From Mycobacterium kyorinense (GTDB lineage: Bacteria; Actinomycetota; Actinomycetes; Mycobacteriales; Mycobacteriaceae): a DNA stretch of 64,000 nt. The stretch spans positions 1 to 64,000 of the forward strand of contig NZ_LQPE01000158.1 of assembly GCF_002101735.1 (NCBI RefSeq). Reading direction: 5' to 3'. Position numbers and translations under genes: made by a program. Below are positions 32,880 to 41,351 of the stretch, in pieces. The first letter of the stretch is position 1. The number at the start of each line of letters is the position of its first letter. Under the pieces are notes generated by a model. The model was given only the letters and a program-made list of their open reading frames with translations, did not search any database and was not told the DNA's origin.

Positions 32880-33797
32880 ATGTCGAATACGGATATCGCG
32901 GGGTTTCTTGCGCTCTGCGCCGCGCTGGCCGCCGCGATCGGCAGTGTGGTCCGGCAGCGGATCGCGCAGCAGATCACCGACGAGCCGGTCGGCCATCTGG
33001 CGCTGTTCGGGATGTTGGTGCGCGACGGACGGTGGTGGCTCGGTGGTATCGGGGACGTCGCCAGTTACTGCCTGCTTGCCGCCGCGCTCGACAAGGGCTC
33101 GGTCATGTTGGTCACCGCGCTGCAGGTGACGGTATTGCTGTTCGCCTTGCCCATCTATGCCCGAGTGGCCCGTCATCGGATCACCCGACGGGAGTGGATG
33201 TGGGCGATATTCCTGGCCGCAGCCCTGGCGCTGCTCGTCACGGTCGGTGATCCGACCGCCGGACAGTCGCGCGGCTCGCTGGAGATCTGGATCGTCGTGG
33301 CGTTGGTGATGGGCCCGGCGTTGGCGTTGTGTGTGCTGGGCGCCCGGATCTGGTCGGATCGTCCGGCCGCCGCGGTGCTGCTGGCGGCGGTGTCGGGTTC
33401 GGCGTTGGCGCTGTTCGCGGTGCTGACCAAGGGAATTGTCGACGTGCTCGAACACGGGGCCGGCGCCCTGCTGCGTACACCGGAGCTGTACGCGTGGATC
33501 TTGGCGGCGCTCGTCGGAATGATCTTCCAGCAGTCGGCGTTTCGCGCCGGCGCGCTGACCGCTTCCCTTCCGACGATCACCGTGGCCAAGCCGGTGGTGG
33601 CCACGGCGCTGGGGATCATCGTGCTCAAGGAGACGCTGGAAGCCGATGGGCCGGAATGGTTCCTGCTGGTGGCGGCGGCGGTGATGGTGATCGTCGCGAC
33701 CGTCGGACTTGCGCGCGGCGAGGCCGCCACCATGACTGCCGGCGCCGGGCACGACGCGAAGATCGCCGACCAGCCGACACGCTTCAGCGCTCCGTAG
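32880..33797 (+). CDS. DMT/EamA-superfamily membrane transporter
   Basis: A 305-aa integral membrane protein with about ten hydrophobic segments, two five-helix halves, typical of the drug/metabolite transporter superfamily. A near-perfect ribosome site (AAGGAGGTCAG) precedes the ATG. The mycobacterial relatives are described only as membrane proteins; the substrate is unknown. The 3' end overlaps the pruC 3' end on the other strand by 14 bp. Confidence 0.8.
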   Translation: MSNTDIAGFLALCAALAAAIGSVVRQRIAQQITDEPVGHLALFGMLVRDGRWWLGGIGDVASYCLLAAALDKGSVMLVTALQVTVLLFALPIYARVARHRITRREWMWAIFLAAALALLVTVGDPTAGQSRGSLEIWIVVALVMGPALALCVLGARIWSDRPAAAVLLAAVSGSALALFAVLTKGIVDVLEHGAGALLRTPELYAWILAALVGMIFQQSAFRAGALTASLPTITVAKPVVATALGIIVLKETLEADGPEWFLLVAAAVMVIVATVGLARGEAATMTAGAGHDAKIADQPTRFSAP

Positions 33798-35355
33798 CTC
33801 GCAGGCTCAGCGAAAGCACCAGCCGCACATCGGGATCGGCCAGCGACGTCGACAGCAGCTGTTCGATCCGGCGGATCCTGTAGCGCACGGTGTTGGGGTG
33901 AACGTTGAGCCGTTGTGCCGCCGCGCCGACGTCGCCGAAGCTGTCCAGGTACGTGCGCAGCGTTTCGGCAAGCGCCGGATCGCGGGCACGCAGCTCGCGA
34001 ACCCGTGGGTCGACGAGCCGCTCGTCGGCTCCGATGATCGTGACGATCTCGTCGAGCAGCACGGTGGTGCGCGCCTCGGCCAGCGACGTGACCTCACCGA
34101 TCGAATCCGGGTGGCGCGCAGCGCTGTCCAGCACGCGGTCGACCTCGGCGCGCGCCGCGGCCACCCCGGCCAGTCCGGGGACCGGTGAGGCGATGACAGC
34201 GCGCAGTCGCAACCCCAACTCGGTGTGCAGCGAGCCGATCGTGCCGCGAACCCAGGACGCGACCGACGCCGGCTTCGCGGCGTGCGGAAGCAACACATAT
34301 GTCCGCGAACCGCTCGACGCGACTTGGGCGTCTGCACGAAAAGCGCTGGCGCTCAACGCAACTATGTCGGGCAGCCGGGCATGCTGATCGGTGGAGTCGA
34401 CGCCGACCAGCGCGGCGTTGCCGTCGGCGGCAATGCCCAGCTCGTGGGCGATGTCGCCGATGTCGAGGCGTTCCTTGTCGGCCAGGCCCAGGAGCTGCTG
34501 GACTTGCAGCGCGTGCGTCGACGGCCGGGCCGCCAGCCGCGACATGATCCGTGCGGCCAGCACCGCGGCACCCCGCAGCACCTCCTCCGCATCGTCGGCA
34601 AGTGGCCGGGAGCCGCACTGCACCCAGATGGTCCCGACGAATGCGGCGGCACGCCGTGCGTCGACCGGCGGCTGGTGGATGCCGATCGCCAGCCGCGACC
34701 GCAGGCCCAACTCCGGGCGCTCCTTGACATGGACCACCTCGTCGCCGGCCCGCAGCGCGTCGAAAATGCCCCAGCGGCTGAGCCACTCCAGATGTTCGGG
34801 CGGACCGGCACGACCGAGGATCGAGAGCCGCCGCAACTCGTCGGCCTCGTCGTTGGACGCCGAATAGGCCAGGACATGCGACTGCTCGTCCTCGATGCTG
34901 ACCATGCCGTGGATCCGGTCGGCCACCGACTGCGCCAGACCGAACAAGTCCGTTCCCGAGTCGTAGCGGGGGTCTGTGCGGTGATGTTCCAGAACGTGAT
35001 TGACCAAGCGGTACAACCGTTCCCAGCGGGCCCGCGGGTCGACGGCCACCACCGCTGACCCGGCCTTGGCGGCGCGGGCCACCAGCGCTTCGGACGGCTG
35101 CTTGGCGAAAATGGCCACCGGTGCACGCGACTGCGTGCCGATCCAGCGCTGCGCCTCGTCGTCGGCGACGCCGAGCAGGAAGAAGACGTCGGCGGAATCA
35201 GCGCCGGTCGCCAGGCCGAGCCGCACGTCGTCGGAGTCGATCAACGCCGCCGACGCCACCGGCAGGTCCAGGCCGCGCGGGGCGTCGACCAGGCTGACCA
35301 TGGTCGCGTCCAGCGCCAGCAGCAGCTGGCCCAGCCCGACGCCCGTCGCCCGCAT
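33784..35355 (-). CDS. pruC: PruC: PucR-family regulator of proline catabolism
   Basis: A 523-aa PucR/CdaR-type regulator, corresponding to Rv1186c. The N-terminal ~130 residues are the PucR purine-catabolism-like sensor domain, the middle is GGDEF-like/helical, and the C-terminus is an HTH_30 domain (F-G-D-V-G-A-A-A-Q-R-L-N-V-H-P-N-T-V-R-Y-R). The ATG at 35353-35355 is chosen; the frame is open to 35472 but covers the promoter and the pruA start. It is divergent from pruA-pruB, the proline-degradation operon that its homolog activates in mycobacteria. Shared CTTTGG/CCAAAG half-sites lie between them. Confidence 0.82.
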   Translation of the reverse strand: MRATGVGLGQLLLALDATMVSLVDAPRGLDLPVASAALIDSDDVRLGLATGADSADVFFLLGVADDEAQRWIGTQSRAPVAIFAKQPSEALVARAAKAGSAVVAVDPRARWERLYRLVNHVLEHHRTDPRYDSGTDLFGLAQSVADRIHGMVSIEDEQSHVLAYSASNDEADELRRLSILGRAGPPEHLEWLSRWGIFDALRAGDEVVHVKERPELGLRSRLAIGIHQPPVDARRAAAFVGTIWVQCGSRPLADDAEEVLRGAAVLAARIMSRLAARPSTHALQVQQLLGLADKERLDIGDIAHELGIAADGNAALVGVDSTDQHARLPDIVALSASAFRADAQVASSGSRTYVLLPHAAKPASVASWVRGTIGSLHTELGLRLRAVIASPVPGLAGVAAARAEVDRVLDSAARHPDSIGEVTSLAEARTTVLLDEIVTIIGADERLVDPRVRELRARDPALAETLRTYLDSFGDVGAAAQRLNVHPNTVRYRIRRIEQLLSTSLADPDVRLVLSLSLRATER

Positions 35356-35381
35356 TTGTCCGATTCTACTGTCGATTGGCA

Positions 35382-35422
35382 CTTTGGTTGTCTGATCAGC
35401 CAAAGGCTCTGCGCTCTTTGGC
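35382..35422. promoter_or_regulatory. Alternating CTTTGG/CCAAAG half-sites, likely PruC operator
   Basis: CTTTGG at 35382-35387, CCAAAG at 35400-35405 (within GCCAAAG from 35399) and CTTTGG at 35416-35421 (CTTTGGC to 35422) form two overlapping inverted repeats with spacers of 12 and 10 bp. They occupy the 82-bp gap between pruC and pruA. The binding protein is inferred from position. Confidence 0.6.
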
Positions 35423-35437
35423 GAGGATCCTGAGGGC

Positions 35438-37069
35438 ATGGACGCGATCACCGATGTTCCACTGCCCGCCAACGAACCGGTCCACGACTACGCGCCGCAT
35501 TCGCCGGAACGCAGTCGGCTGCGCGACGCCTTGAGCGTGCTGGCCGATAACCCGATCGAGCTGCCGCACGTCATCGCCGGCGAACATCGGATGGGCGGCG
35601 GCGAGCGGATCGACGTCGTGCAGCCGCATCGGCACGCCGCCGCGTTGGGCACGCTGACCAATGCGACGCACGCCGACGCCGCCGCGGCCATCGAGGCCGC
35701 TATGGCGGCGCGGAACCATTGGGCGGCAACGCCGTTCGACGAACGCGCCGCGATCTTCCTGCGGGCCGCCGACCTGCTGGCCGGGCCGTGGCGGGAAAAG
35801 ATCGCGGCCGCAACCATGCTCGGCCAATCCAAGACCGCTTACCAGGCCGAGATCGACGCGCCCTGCGAGCTGATCGACTTCTGGCGGTTCAACGTCGCGT
35901 TCGCCCGGCAGGTCCTGGCGCAACAGCCTCTCAGCGGGCCCGGCGAGTGGAACCGCACCGACTACCGGCCGCTGGACGGCTTCGTCTACGCGATCACGCC
36001 GTTCAACTTCTCCTCGATCGCCGGGAACCTGCCCACTGCTCCGGCACTGATGGGCAACACCGTGGTGTGGAAGCCGTCGATCACCCAGACCCTGGCGGCC
36101 TATCTGACCATGCAGCTGCTCGAGGCTGCCGGGTTGCCGCCCGGGGTGATCAACCTGGTCACCGGCGACGGCTACGCGGTTTCCGATGTGGCCCTTGCCG
36201 ATTCGCGTCTGGCCGGGATCCACTTCACCGGGTCGACGGCCACCTTCCAGCGGCTGTGGCGCGAGGTCGGCGCCAACATCGACCGCTACGTCAGCTATCC
36301 GCGGCTGGTCGGGGAGACCGGCGGTAAGGACTTTGTGGTGGCGCATGCGTCGGCGCAGCCGGATGTGCTGCGCACCGCGTTGATTCGCGGCGCGTTCGAC
36401 TATCAGGGCCAGAAATGCTCGGCGGCCTCGCGGGCGTTCATTCCGCATTCGGTGTGGCAAAAGATGGGCGACGACTTCCTGGCTGCCACAGCCGAATTGC
36501 GGTACGGCGATATCACCGATTTCACCAATTTCGGCGGGGCACTGATCGACCGGCGGGCGTTCGCCAAGAACGTCACCGCCATCGAACGGGCGAAAGGTGC
36601 GGCCGGTGTGACGATCGCGGTCGGCGGCGAATACGACGACAGCGAAGGCTATTTCGTGCGCCCCACGGTGCTGCTGTCCGACGATCCGACCGACGAAGCG
36701 TTCGCAACCGAGTACTTCGGGCCGCTGCTGTCGGTGCACGTCTACCCCGACGATGCCTACGAGCAGATCCTCGACGTCGTCGACACCGGATCCCGATACG
36801 CGCTGACCGGTGCGGTGATCGCCGACGACCGCGACGCGGTGCTGGCCGCCCAGAACCGGTTGCGGTTCGCGGCAGGCAACTTCTACGTCAACGACAAGCC
36901 GACCGGAGCGGTGGTGGGACGCCAGCCGTTCGGCGGCTCACGGGGCTCGGGCACCAATGACAAGGCGGGCTCGGCGCTGAACCTGCTGCGCTGGACGTCC
37001 GCGCGCACGATCAAGGAGACGTTCGTGCCGGCCACCGAGCATGAGTATCCGCACATGGCGGGCGACTGA
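35438..37069 (+). CDS. pruA: PruA: delta-1-pyrroline-5-carboxylate dehydrogenase
   Basis: A 543-aa aldehyde dehydrogenase-family enzyme that oxidises glutamate semialdehyde (from proline) to glutamate with NAD+. Motifs: F-N-F-S-S-I-A-G-N near residue 190, V-W-K-P-S, F-T-G-S-T-A, the general-base Glu in E-T-G-G-K-D-F, and the catalytic Cys in G-Q-K-C-S-A-A-S-R. Length and neighbours match Rv1187 (also named rocA). The stop overlaps the proline dehydrogenase ATG (TGATG), so the two steps are made together. Confidence 0.95.
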   Translation: MDAITDVPLPANEPVHDYAPHSPERSRLRDALSVLADNPIELPHVIAGEHRMGGGERIDVVQPHRHAAALGTLTNATHADAAAAIEAAMAARNHWAATPFDERAAIFLRAADLLAGPWREKIAAATMLGQSKTAYQAEIDAPCELIDFWRFNVAFARQVLAQQPLSGPGEWNRTDYRPLDGFVYAITPFNFSSIAGNLPTAPALMGNTVVWKPSITQTLAAYLTMQLLEAAGLPPGVINLVTGDGYAVSDVALADSRLAGIHFTGSTATFQRLWREVGANIDRYVSYPRLVGETGGKDFVVAHASAQPDVLRTALIRGAFDYQGQKCSAASRAFIPHSVWQKMGDDFLAATAELRYGDITDFTNFGGALIDRRAFAKNVTAIERAKGAAGVTIAVGGEYDDSEGYFVRPTVLLSDDPTDEAFATEYFGPLLSVHVYPDDAYEQILDVVDTGSRYALTGAVIADDRDAVLAAQNRLRFAAGNFYVNDKPTGAVVGRQPFGGSRGSGTNDKAGSALNLLRWTSARTIKETFVPATEHEYPHMAGD

Positions 37070-38079
37070 TGGCGGGGCGATCGCTAGCGCGGCGAAGCCG
37101 GGCGCGGCGGGTCGCCCCCATCGGCGCCGGCCTGTTTGGGGTGGCGGTACGGCCGGTGATTCTGACGGCCAGCCGCTCGGACCGGTTGCGCCGCAGCGCC
37201 GAGCGGTTACCGTTGGCCCGCAAAGTGGTGCGCCGGTTCGTGCCGGGGGAGACGCTGGAGCAGGTGCTGGATACCGTTGCCGTGCTGCGTGGTTCGGGAT
37301 GTTTTGTCAGCATCGACCACTTGGGTGAGGACGTCGTCGACGCAGAAGCCGCCACCGCGAGCATGCGGGCCTACCTTGATCTACTGGATGCGTTGGGAAG
37401 CCGGCCCGACGCCGCGCACGACGGCGTCCGGCCGCTAGAGGTGTCGCTCAAGCTTTCGGCGCTGGGCCAGGCGTTGGAACGCGACGGCGAGAAGATCGCG
37501 CGGGAGAATGCCCACACCATCTGCGCGCGGGCCCAGCGGGTCGGCGCCTGGGTGACCGTGGACGCCGAAGATCACACCACCACCGATTCCACGTTGTCGA
37601 TCGTTTCCGACCTGAGGACCGAATTCCCTTGGCTCGGCCTGGTTTTGCAGGCCTATCTGCGGCGCACGCTCGGTGACTGCCGCGACTTTGCCTCCGCCCG
37701 GGTGCGGTTGTGCAAGGGCGCCTACGACGAGCCGGCGTCGGTGGCCTATCGCGAGCGCACCACCGTCACCGACTCCTACTTACGGTGCCTTCGCGTCCTG
37801 ATGGCCGGATCGGGCTACCCGATGGTGGCCACCCACGACCCCGCCATCATCGACGCCGTGCCTGCGCTGGCACGCGAATCCGGGCGTGGCGTAGGTGATT
37901 TCGAATACCAGATGCTGTACGGTATCCGCGGCGGCGAGCAGCGGCGGCTGATCGACCGGGGAAGTCACCTGCGGGTGTACGTGCCGTTCGGGGCGCAGTG
38001 GTACGGCTACCTGATGCGACGGCTCGCGGAGCGACCGGCCAACCTGGCGTTCTTCCTGCGGGCGCTCAGACAGCGTTGA
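37069..38079 (+). CDS. pruB: PruB: proline dehydrogenase
   Basis: A 336-aa flavin-dependent proline dehydrogenase (PutA catalytic-domain type, stand-alone). It oxidises proline to pyrroline-5-carboxylate and passes electrons to the respiratory chain. Motifs: L-E-V-S-L-K-L-S-A-L-G, D-A-E-D-H near residue 162, R-L-C-K-G-A-Y near 214, A-T-H-D-P near 262, and Y-Q-M-L-Y-G-I-R near 285. It follows pruA in a coupled operon and matches Rv1188. No sigI gene follows, unlike in M. tuberculosis. Confidence 0.93.
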   Translation: MAGRSLARRSRARRVAPIGAGLFGVAVRPVILTASRSDRLRRSAERLPLARKVVRRFVPGETLEQVLDTVAVLRGSGCFVSIDHLGEDVVDAEAATASMRAYLDLLDALGSRPDAAHDGVRPLEVSLKLSALGQALERDGEKIARENAHTICARAQRVGAWVTVDAEDHTTTDSTLSIVSDLRTEFPWLGLVLQAYLRRTLGDCRDFASARVRLCKGAYDEPASVAYRERTTVTDSYLRCLRVLMAGSGYPMVATHDPAIIDAVPALARESGRGVGDFEYQMLYGIRGGEQRRLIDRGSHLRVYVPFGAQWYGYLMRRLAERPANLAFFLRALRQR

Positions 38080-38114
38080 GGCCCACCGTCAGTCTCGACG
38101 CCAGCGCCGCAGGC

Positions 38115-38357
38115 TCATCGCGACTGACGCGCCTTGCGCCACAACCGAAGCGGCAGCAACCCGATCAGCGGTGCCCGCTTGCCCAACTCGCCGGTGCGGT
38201 CGAATGCCGCGGCATACCGGCGCGCTTCCTCGGCGGTGGGATATGTTTTGCTGCCGCCGGCTTGTCCGCATCCACGCTCGCATTCCCATTGCAGCGTGCG
38301 ATCTTCGGCGCGGAACCTCGGTCGATGGCCGAGCAGCCGACACGTCCACGGCGTCAT
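38115..38357 (-). CDS. 80-aa Cys-containing conserved small protein
   Basis: A short protein (M-T-P-W-T-C-R-L-L-G-H-R-P-R-F) with C-x(~25)-C-E-R-x-C-G, a possible small zinc-ribbon-like module, and a basic C-terminus. The ATG at 38355-38357 overlaps the MFS transporter stop by 4 bp, so it is translated after the transporter. The open frame continues far upstream but only antiparallel-shadows the transporter. I recognise it as a common actinobacterial small protein of unknown function. Confidence 0.7.
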   Translation of the reverse strand: MTPWTCRLLGHRPRFRAEDRTLQWECERGCGQAGGSKTYPTAEEARRYAAAFDRTGELGKRAPLIGLLPLRLWRKARQSR

Positions 38358-39805
38358 GCGGCATCGGCGGTGGTCAGCGGCATCGCAAGATCTTCCAGTT
38401 TCTGGCCCTCGGCCTTGACGCCCAGAATCAGCTCGACCACGCCTCCGATCGCCATCACCGCCGCACCGATCAGAAATGACAGCGCGGCCTGATGCCGGTC
38501 CCCGGATTCGATCAGGTCGCCGAACAGCAGCGGACCGGTGATGCCACCGATCGCGGTGCCGACCGCATAGAAGAAGGCGATGGCCAACGCCCGGGTCTCC
38601 ATCGGGAAAATCTCGCTGACCGTCAGATATGCGGCGCTGGCACCCGAACCGGCCAAAAAGAAGCACACCATGAGCACAACGAGAAACGTCCAGACGCCGC
38701 CGAATTGGCTCACGAAGATGCCGGCCAGCAGCACCGCCACCGCGGCGGAGCCGAGGTAAGTCAGCGAGATCATCGGTTTTCGCCCGACCGTGTCGAACAG
38801 TGGCCCGAGGAGCACCGGCCCGGCGAAATTAGATAGCGCCCACAGGATGAAGAACACCGGGACCATGCCGGAAGCCACCGAGTAGAACCCGCTCAACAGC
38901 GTGCCGAGGTTGAAGGTGACCCCGTTGTACATGAACGCCTGCCCGATGAACAACGCAAGCCCGAGGACCGCGCGGCCGGGATAGAGGGTAAAGGCGACCT
39001 TGGCGATCTCGGCAATAGAGATCGTCTTGCGCTGGCGGATGGTCAGCGACCCCTCCGGCTCCGGCAGCGATTCCTGCGTCTCCTGCTCGATCTCGTCCTC
39101 GATGCCGCGGACGATCTCCTCGGCCTCCTCTTCGCGGCCGTGAATGAACAGCCAGCGCGGGCTTTCCGGAACACTGCGGCGCACCACCAGCACCGCCAAC
39201 CCGAAGACCGCCCCGATGCCGAACGAGATTCGCCACCCTACGCCGATCGGGAAAATGGACGTGTTCAAGAAAACCAGCGCGCCGGCTGCGCCCAAGGCCG
39301 ATCCGAGCCAAAACGAGCCGTTGATCGCCAAATCGACGCGGCCACGGACCCGCGCGGGGATCAACTCGTCGATCGCGGAGTTGATTGCGGCGTATTCGCC
39401 GCCGATGCCCGCACCCGCGAAGAACCGCGCGGCGAAGAAGTACCAGGGCACGAACGAGAACGCCGTCGCCGCGGTGGCCGCCAGGTAGATCACCAGCGTG
39501 GTGACGAACAGCTTCTTACGACCGAACCGGTCGGTCAGCTGACCGAAGAACAGCGCACCACTGCACGCGCCGGCGATGTAAAAGGCTGCCGCCACGCCGA
39601 TCTGGGCGATGCTGATCTTGATGCCACTGCCGGGCTCGGTGAGTCGGGCCGCGACGTTGCCCACCATGGTGACTTCGAGGCCGTCCAGAATCCAGACGCC
39701 ACCCAACCCGATGACCACGCGCCAGTGGAACCGCGACCAGGGCAGGCGGTCCAGCCGGGCCGGCACCTGTGTGGTGATTGTGCCGGTCTGTGCGCCTTCG
39801 CTCAT
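38354..39805 (-). CDS. MFS sugar/metabolite transporter (Rv1200-like)
   Basis: A 483-aa major facilitator protein with 12 predicted membrane segments. It carries the loop 2-3 motif G-x3-D-R-F-G-R-K-K and P-E-S-P-R-W-L after segment 6, typical of the sugar-porter/metabolite:H+ symporter group. The central cytoplasmic loop is acidic (E-E-E-A-E-E-I ... E-D-E-I-E-Q-E-T-Q-E). The start is the ATG at 39803-39805; 31 further open codons upstream show no membrane character. It agrees in type and position with Rv1200. Substrate unknown. Confidence 0.85.
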   Translation of the reverse strand: MSEGAQTGTITTQVPARLDRLPWSRFHWRVVIGLGGVWILDGLEVTMVGNVAARLTEPGSGIKISIAQIGVAAAFYIAGACSGALFFGQLTDRFGRKKLFVTTLVIYLAATAATAFSFVPWYFFAARFFAGAGIGGEYAAINSAIDELIPARVRGRVDLAINGSFWLGSALGAAGALVFLNTSIFPIGVGWRISFGIGAVFGLAVLVVRRSVPESPRWLFIHGREEEAEEIVRGIEDEIEQETQESLPEPEGSLTIRQRKTISIAEIAKVAFTLYPGRAVLGLALFIGQAFMYNGVTFNLGTLLSGFYSVASGMVPVFFILWALSNFAGPVLLGPLFDTVGRKPMISLTYLGSAAVAVLLAGIFVSQFGGVWTFLVVLMVCFFLAGSGASAAYLTVSEIFPMETRALAIAFFYAVGTAIGGITGPLLFGDLIESGDRHQAALSFLIGAAVMAIGGVVELILGVKAEGQKLEDLAMPLTTADAA

Positions 39806-39855
39806 TGCAGCCCTCCCCGTGAGTGTTTCCGGCACATACCCGGAAACATCGTGTC

Positions 39856-40230
39856 CTATCCGGACTCGTCGAGGTAGGAGACCCCGATGTCGTGGCACGC
39901 AGAGATCAGCCGCTTATCGCGCGTCCACAGCCGCGCCCCACCGGTGAGTGACACCGATCCGAGCAGGTGAGCGTCCACCGGGCTCAGTCCGCGCCCAAAG
40001 AGTCGGCGGCGGTCGACGAGCGTCATCACCTCGACGTGGCTGAGAACGGGAAAGCGATGCAAACTGCCGAGTAGTTCCAAGAACACCGTGCGCTGATTGA
40101 TCGATCCGAGAGCCAATTCCTCGATAACGTACGGGTGACACCCGACTTCGTCTGCACTCAGCAGACCGACCAATCGGGGGTCCGTGTTGTGGAGATGGTC
40201 GATCCACACCGAGGTATCGACGAGGATCAC
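39856..40230 (-). CDS. vapC: VapC toxin (PIN-domain ribonuclease)
   Basis: A 124-aa PIN-domain protein. Conserved acids: Asp5 in V-D-T-S-V-W-I-D, E-E-L-A-L-G near residue 38, D-A-H-L-L near 87, and the final W-T-R-D-K-R-L. PIN toxins cut specific RNAs with Mg2+. It follows vapB with a 4-bp overlap, the usual antitoxin-first order. All catalytic acids are present, so it should be active. Confidence 0.92.
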   Translation of the reverse strand: MILVDTSVWIDHLHNTDPRLVGLLSADEVGCHPYVIEELALGSINQRTVFLELLGSLHRFPVLSHVEVMTLVDRRRLFGRGLSPVDAHLLGSVSLTGGARLWTRDKRLISACHDIGVSYLDESG

Positions 40231-40424
40231 CCCGCGGAGCCTCGTCGCCGAGGCGCCGCTGCGGCTCGCTTATCCGTCCCGCCGAGAGCGGCCAGCCGAC
40301 GGGCACTCTCGACGCGTATCAGGGTCGCCAACCCGTCACGCAGCAGCACCGACTTCTCGGTGATACCGGTCAGCTCACTTGCGCGGGCCAAGAGCTCGTC
40401 GTCGATGGTTACTGTCGTCCTCAT
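40227..40424 (-). CDS. vapB: VapB antitoxin (ribbon-helix-helix)
   Basis: A 65-aa antitoxin beginning M-R-T-T-V-T-I-D-D-E-L-L, a ribbon-helix-helix DNA-binding start, with a basic Ala/Arg-rich tail that should wrap the toxin. The ATG at 40422-40424 is preferred because an AGGA site lies just upstream; an ATG at 40439 adds five residues and has no such site. It is expected to repress its own promoter at the palindrome 22 bp upstream. Confidence 0.9.
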   Translation of the reverse strand: MRTTVTIDDELLARASELTGITEKSVLLRDGLATLIRVESARRLAALGGTDKRAAAAPRRRGSAG

Positions 40425-40445
40425 CCGATTTCCTCGCATCTAAAA

Positions 40446-40473
40446 CAGCATCATTTGATGCTGATAATGATGC
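40446..40473. promoter_or_regulatory. VapBC operator palindrome
   Basis: CAGCATCA-TT-TGATGCTG (40446-40463) is an inverted repeat with 8-bp arms. A third half-site TGATGC follows at 40468-40473. It sits directly upstream of vapB. Confidence 0.65.
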
Positions 40474-40547
40474 CAGTCGCCGAGCTCGCTGCCAAGGCTG
40501 CTAGCGAACTGCGGGTCAACGGCATCGAGTGATGGCAGGCTGACGTT

Positions 40548-41351
40548 ATGACGACCGGCGCCCCGCCATGGCACTTGGCATTGTCCGATCCGGCGCGTGC
40601 GGCGGTCGAGTTCGGGCTGCTGCTCGGGTCGCTGCCGTTGCGGGGCGCACTACCGGTCGGCGACGGGCATCCGGTGCTGGTGCTTCCCGGCCTGCTGGCC
40701 GGCGACGGGTCGACGCTGGCGTTGCGCCGCATTCTGCGTGGGGTGGGGTATCGGGTGCACGGCTGGCGGCTGGGCCGCAACGTCGGTCCGACGGCCCAAG
40801 CGGTCGCGGGCATGGGTGAGCGCCTGCACGACCTGCACACCCGGTACGGCACGCCGGTCAGCGTGATCGGCTGGAGTCTCGGCGGCATCTACGCGCGCGG
40901 CATGGCCCGGCGCCGGCCGTCGTCGTTGCGCCAGGTGATCACCCTGGGCACTCCGTTTCGCCTCGCCGACCGGAACCAAACTCGCGCCAGCGCGGCCTTC
41001 GACCGCTTCTCGCACCTGCACGTCGAGCGGGCCGCCGCGCCGGTGGACTTGGAAACGGAGCCCCTGCCGGTGCCCGCGACGTCGATCTACTCCAGATACG
41101 ACGGCGTCGTGGCGTGGCAGGCGTGTCTGGATCTGCGCTCGCCGCGCGCGGAGAACATCGCGGTGATCGGCAGCCACTTCGGCTACGGCCACAACCCTGC
41201 GGTGGTGTGGGCTGTCGCGGACCGGCTGGCGCAGCCGCTGGGGGAGTGGGCGCCGTTCCGGCCGCCGGCCGCCCTGCGGCCGCTGTTTCCAAGGCCAGAC
41301 TGGCCGGCCGAGCGGTCCACGCGGGACGGTTCTCGGATCCGCCTCGCCTAG
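40548..41351 (+). CDS. Alpha/beta hydrolase (Rv1192-like)
   Basis: A 267-aa hydrolase: V-L-V-L-P-G-L-L-A-G-D near residue 45 (oxyanion loop), nucleophile Ser in G-W-S-L-G-G (about 110), Asp in S-R-Y-D-G-V-V and His in G-S-H-F-G-Y-G-H-N-P. It resembles the triacylglycerol lipase-like protein Rv1192. No signal peptide. Its stop shares the tetranucleotide CTAG with the stop of the opposing nitroreductase gene (41348-41351). The substrate is unknown, possibly a lipid ester. Confidence 0.82.
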   Translation: MTTGAPPWHLALSDPARAAVEFGLLLGSLPLRGALPVGDGHPVLVLPGLLAGDGSTLALRRILRGVGYRVHGWRLGRNVGPTAQAVAGMGERLHDLHTRYGTPVSVIGWSLGGIYARGMARRRPSSLRQVITLGTPFRLADRNQTRASAAFDRFSHLHVERAAAPVDLETEPLPVPATSIYSRYDGVVAWQACLDLRSPRAENIAVIGSHFGYGHNPAVVWAVADRLAQPLGEWAPFRPPAALRPLFPRPDWPAERSTRDGSRIRLA

